Assembly: GCA_963575745.1 (NCBI GenBank)
Contig: CAUYUJ010015287.1
Location: 278,711-342,710 of the forward strand
DNA from: Prorocentrum cordatum
Taxonomy: Eukaryota; Sar; Dinophyceae; Prorocentrales; Prorocentraceae
Reading direction: 5' to 3'
Length of the DNA stretch: 64,000 nt
Of the stretch, positions 61,276 through 64,000 are shown piece after piece. Under the pieces are notes generated by a model that saw nothing but the letters and a program-made list of their open reading frames with translations, was not told the origin of the DNA and made no database searches. Made by a program: the position numbers and the translations under genes. Each line of letters opens with the position of its first letter. The first letter of the stretch is position 1.

Positions 61276-61459
61276 CGTGGTTCTTTCACGATGCAAGACG
61301 GTCGGGGTGGTTTTCTTCCTCTGCCGTCGCCGTTTCCTCATCCTTCTCCTCGTACTTCGGGTCTAGGTCTTCCGGGCGTTGCGATCGGCCACTCGGAGGT
61401 CGATGGACCCGTCGGGGCGGCGCGGTCGGGGTTCGGCTTGTGCACGTCCGCCTGCTGCT

Positions 61460-61610
61460 CCTTCCTCCTCCCGCCTCCTCGTAATCCTCTCTCCTCCTTC
61501 CTCCTCCTGCCTCCTCATCCTCCTGCTCCTCCTTCTCGTCCTGTTCCTCCTTCTCCTCGTACTCCAACTCATACTCAGAGTCCTTTCATCCTTGTTTTTC
61601 CTCCTCTTCC
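61460..61610. repeat. CTC/CTT-rich tract
   Basis: Pyrimidine-rich bridge into the ACT array. Confidence 0.85.
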
Positions 61611-61658
61611 TATTCTACTACCTCTACGACTACTACTACTCACACTACTACGACTACG

Positions 61659-61692
<34 letters not shown>

Positions 61693-61778
61693 TTCTCACT
61701 ACTACTGCTACTACTACTACTACTACTACTACTACGACTACTACTACTACTCGTACCAGTACTACTACTACTACTACA

Positions 61779-61812
<34 letters not shown>

Positions 61813-61880
61813 TTACTACTACTACTACTACTACTACTACTACGACTACTACTACTACTACTATTTCTACTATTACTACG

Positions 61881-61935
<55 letters not shown>

Positions 61936-62279
61936 ACCTTACTACTACTACTAAGTAACCTACTACTTAATTACGACCTGCTACAGTCATTACTACAACA
62001 ACAACAACGACTAAAACTACTACACTACCACCACTACCACTACTACTATTACTTAACTACTATTACTGTATTTTACTGAATAACTACTTACTAAACTACT
62101 ATACTACTATCGACTCACTACTTGTGATGCTTTGGCGGACTAACTACTACGACCTAACTACTACTACACTACTACTATTAACTGGACTATAATACTACGG
62201 AATTACTACTACTACTACTACGAATACTACTACTACGACTACTACGAATACCACGAATACCACGAATACTACGAATACG

Positions 62280-62321
<42 letters not shown>

Positions 62322-62404
62322 GCTACTGCTACTACTGCTACTGCTACTGCCTCTGCTACTACTACTACGACTACTACTACTATTACTACTACTACTACTA
62401 CTCA

Positions 62405-62438
<34 letters not shown>

Positions 62439-62457
62439 GCTACTGCTACTGCTACTG

Positions 62458-62488
<31 letters not shown>

Positions 62489-62777
62489 AACTACTACGAC
62501 TACTACGACCACGACTACTACTTCTACAACGACTACTTCGAAGACGGCGGCTACTACTTCTATTGCTACTACGATCTACTACTATTGCTACTACTACAAC
62601 CACTACCACGAGTTCTGCTACTACTACGACTACTACGACGACTACGACTATTACTGTTACTACTACTACGATTACTACGATTACTACGGTTACTACTACT
62701 ACGACTACGACTACTACTACCACCCACTACTACTGCCCGAATTGCTATTAGTGTTTCTACGACTACTACTACTACTA

Positions 62778-62811
<34 letters not shown>

Positions 62812-63050
62812 GATGACTTCCAATACTACGATTACCACTACTAGTAGTAGTAGTAGTACTACTACTACTGTTACTATTTCTACTACTACTACGACTACCA
62901 CCACTACCACTACTTCTACTATTATTAATACGATGACCACTACCACCACTACTACTACTATTACTACTACTACGACTACTACTACTACGATGACTATTAC
63001 CACTAGTATGTCTACTACTACTAGCACTACTACCTACTACGACTACGACG

Positions 63051-63082
<32 letters not shown>

Positions 63083-63191
63083 GAGTACTACTACCACTTT
63101 TCTACCACTACCACTACTACTTCTACTACTACTTCTACGACTACTACTGCGACGACTACTACTACTACTACTAGTACTACTACTACCACTA

Positions 63192-63223
<32 letters not shown>

Positions 63224-63653
63224 GCTACTACGACTACTACTACGACGACGACGACGACGACGACTACTACTACTGCTGCTACTACGAGGACTACTACTAC
63301 TACTACGACTACTACGAGAACTGTTACTTTTCTCTTACTAACACCACTACCACTACCACTACTACTACTTACTACCACTACTACTACTACTTACTACTTA
63401 CTACTACTACTACTACTACTACTACTACGAGTACTACTACGACCACTAGTGCTACTACTATTGCTATTACTATTACTACCACCTACGACTACTACGATAA
63501 TGTTCTACCACTCCCACTACAACTAGTACTGATGTTACTAATAGTACTACTATTAGTATTACTAGTACTACATCCACCAATTCGGCGTTTGCGATTATTA
63601 CTGTGACTATTCCTACTACTACCACTACTACTGCGACTACCACGACTACCATG

Positions 63654-63690
<37 letters not shown>

Positions 63691-63943
63691 ATCTGTTTCT
63701 ACTCCTATTACTACTACTACTATCACTACCACTACTACTTCTACTACTACTACTACCAGTACTACCCCTACGGTTACCACCACTACCGCTACTACTCCGA
63801 CTACTACGACTATTATTTCTACCACTACGCTTTCTACTACCACTACGACGTCCACTACTACTACGACTACAACCAGTACTACTACGACGACAACTACTAC
63901 TACGACTACCACCACGACTGCTACTACTACTAATACTCTTTGT

Positions 63944-63985
<42 letters not shown>

Positions 63986-64000
63986 CACTACTAGTACTTT
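61611..64000. repeat. (ACT)n-rich mega-array, runs off the window
   Basis: About 2.4 kb of ACT units with ACG, ACC, ATT, ACA and AGT variants, broken by short spacers (for example 61960-62210, 62740-62760 and 63520-63600). Tyr-, Leu-, Thr-, Val- and Ser-rich frames on both strands are artefacts. Confidence 0.97.

Noticed and set aside
61363-63988. Multiple Tyr-, Thr-, Val- and Ser-rich frames
   Set aside because: Translations of the ACT array on both strands.

Overview
This window looks like nuclear DNA of a dinoflagellate. The strongest evidence is an exact 22-nt dinoflagellate spliced leader at 39155-39176, followed directly by a LINE-like retroelement. GC-rich sequence, very large trinucleotide arrays (GGA/TCC, ATC, ACT) and degenerate LINE-type reverse transcriptases with RNase H and a Cys-rich tail agree with this. 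Genus cannot be fixed by reading alone; a Prorocentrum-like or Symbiodiniaceae-like genome is my best guess. The window is mostly repetitive and holds one convincing cellular gene.

Layout. 1-3730: 3' part of a LINE-like element (linker, RT, zinc knuckle, RNase H, Cys-rich tail) broken by frameshifts, followed by GGA repeats. 4.8-5.4 kb: copy 1 of a composite satellite. 5956-6852: secreted or receptor-type Cys-rich (furin-like) protein, the one good host gene. 7.9-9.8 kb: two oppositely oriented arrays of a 64-71-bp satellite. 10.8-11.9 kb: composite satellite copy 2, carrying a short inverted-repeat element. 12-16.4 kb: ATC, GA, GGA and TATG microsatellites plus small foldback elements. 16.6-18.1 kb: endonuclease (EEP) fragment of a retroelement and an unrecognised ORF. 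19.3-19.9 and 51.65-53.43 kb: two copies of an element with an internal 11-bp GTGGGTCGCGG minisatellite; the second is inserted in a small inverted-repeat element. 21.65-22.95 kb: foldback element with inverted 13/17-bp minisatellite arrays. 27.5-28.6 kb: composite satellite copy 3, inverted. 29-38 kb: dense field of small inverted-repeat elements and hairpins. 39155-42888: spliced-leader-capped LINE copy with three 70-residue repeats, from which RT and RNase H have been deleted. 43.6-49.6 kb: nearly complete LINE copy (ORF1; ORF2 with endonuclease, RT with YIDD, RNase H, Cys-rich tail) with few disruptions. 55-61 kb: degenerate GGCCCCAAGAGG-type repeats with palindromic insertions. 61.6-64 kb: a (ACT)n-rich array running off the window.

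The three LINE copies share one architecture: ORF1 with a RanBP2-like zinc finger and helical region, then ORF2 with EEP endonuclease, linker, RT, RNase H and a C-terminal Cys-rich domain. The small inverted-repeat elements carry no transposase here and would have to be mobilised by enzymes encoded elsewhere. Many long reading frames in this window are only translations of microsatellites and were not annotated.
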